Part shown: positions 22,665 to 22,985 of the stretch, piece by piece
Layout: every line of letters starts with the position of its first letter
How positions within the stretch are numbered: the stretch's first letter is position 1
Source: Bradyrhizobium sp.
Lineage (GTDB): Bacteria > Pseudomonadota > Alphaproteobacteria > Rhizobiales > Xanthobacteraceae
Direction of reading: 5' to 3'
Length of the DNA: 22,985 nt
Assembly: GCA_028290305.1 (NCBI GenBank)
Contig: JAQGKC010000379.1
Span: 1-22,985 of the forward strand
The notes under the pieces: generated by a model
The model's database searches: none
Seen by the model: only the letters and a program-made list of their open reading frames with translations
Told to the model about the DNA's origin: nothing
Made by a program: the position numbers and the translations under genes

Positions 22665-22985
22665 TCAGCCCTCGAGCGATTGTTTCAAGCGCGCCATGGC
22701 AACGCCTTCCCGCGCCAGTTGATCGGCGCGCTCGTTCTCGTCGTGGCCGGCGTGGCCCTTGACCCAGTGCCAGCGCACTTCATGCGTCTTCAGCGCAGCG
22801 TCCAGCCGCTGCCACAGATCGACGTTCTTGACCGGTTTTTTGTCGGAAGTGCGCCAGCCGTTCTTCTTCCAACCGTGGATCCAGCCGGTGATGCCCTGAC
22901 GCACATACTGGCTGTCGGTGTAGAGATCGACGGTGCACGGCTTCTTCAAGGTTTCCAGCGCGGAGATCGCCGCCATCAGTTCCAT
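22665..22985 (-). CDS. rnhA: Ribonuclease HI, C-terminal part, cut by window edge
   Basis: Cytoplasmic endonuclease that degrades the RNA strand of RNA-DNA hybrids during replication and repair. The 106 visible residues cover from the second catalytic acid to the end. [13 protein letters not shown] carries the active-site Glu, [20 protein letters not shown] carries the third acid in [20 protein letters not shown] follows, and [20 protein letters not shown] carries the His and last Asp of the site. The first catalytic Asp and the true start lie beyond 22985, so the ATG at the edge (22985) is an internal Met, not the start. It converges on the peroxiredoxin gene across a palindromic repeat. Confidence 0.95.
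   Translation of the reverse strand: MELMAAISALETLKKPCTVDLYTDSQYVRQGITGWIHGWKKNGWRTSDKKPVKNVDLWQRLDAALKTHEVRWHWVKGHAGHDENERADQLAREGVAMARLKQSLEG

Overview
The window is GC-rich chromosomal DNA from an alphaproteobacterium of the Bradyrhizobium/Rhodopseudomonas group. Three things point there: a PhyR-NepR-EcfG general stress response (GSR) locus, dispersed palindromes of a type I associate with Bradyrhizobium-like genomes, and overall protein character. It reads as housekeeping and stress-response chromosome. I see no integrase, transposase, phage gene, CRISPR array, tRNA or rRNA.

Layout. 1-491 (-): N-terminal part of a YkuD L,D-transpeptidase. 720-1838 (+): AI-2E/PerM-type membrane protein. 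1929-2867 (+): DUF883 (ElaB/YqjD-like) protein and a holin-like membrane protein. 2879-3283 (-): small secreted or anchored protein. 3284-3659: gene-free gap holding a probable small RNA with its own promoter and strong terminator. 3660-5140 (+): tungstate-type permease and binding protein (tupB-tupA), no ATPase. 5292-7082: phyR (-) facing away from nepR-ecfG (+). 7206-10756 (-): two-domain KaiC-like ATPase overlapping a hybrid histidine kinase. 10815-15149 (-): thioesterase, a nitronate monooxygenase gene broken by an in-frame TGA, a Cys-rich secreted protein, a YqaA/DedA-type membrane protein, a HisE-like protein and a Gly/Tyr-rich secreted protein. 15381-22494 (+): orphan NMT1-type binding protein, NdvA-like exporter, D-Ala-D-Ala carboxypeptidase, long-chain acyl-CoA ligase and 1-Cys peroxiredoxin. 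22665-22985 (-): C-terminal part of RNase HI.

The theme linking these is the general stress response. Besides encoding its core regulators, the window carries several EcfG-type promoters (GGAAC-N16/17-CGTT). Exact matches lie upstream of the L,D-transpeptidase and DUF883 genes. One-mismatch versions lie upstream of phyR, nepR-ecfG, the kaiC-like/kinase operon, the Gly/Tyr-rich protein and the predicted small RNA. The likely reading is a local cluster of GSR regulators and targets: envelope remodelling, membrane-tail proteins, a KaiC-kinase signalling pair, and a C-rich-loop RNA laid out like a stress-induced riboregulator. The small RNA and the KaiC-kinase operon with its stress promoter are the best candidates for something undescribed. 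All promoter calls were made by eye and have no expression support.
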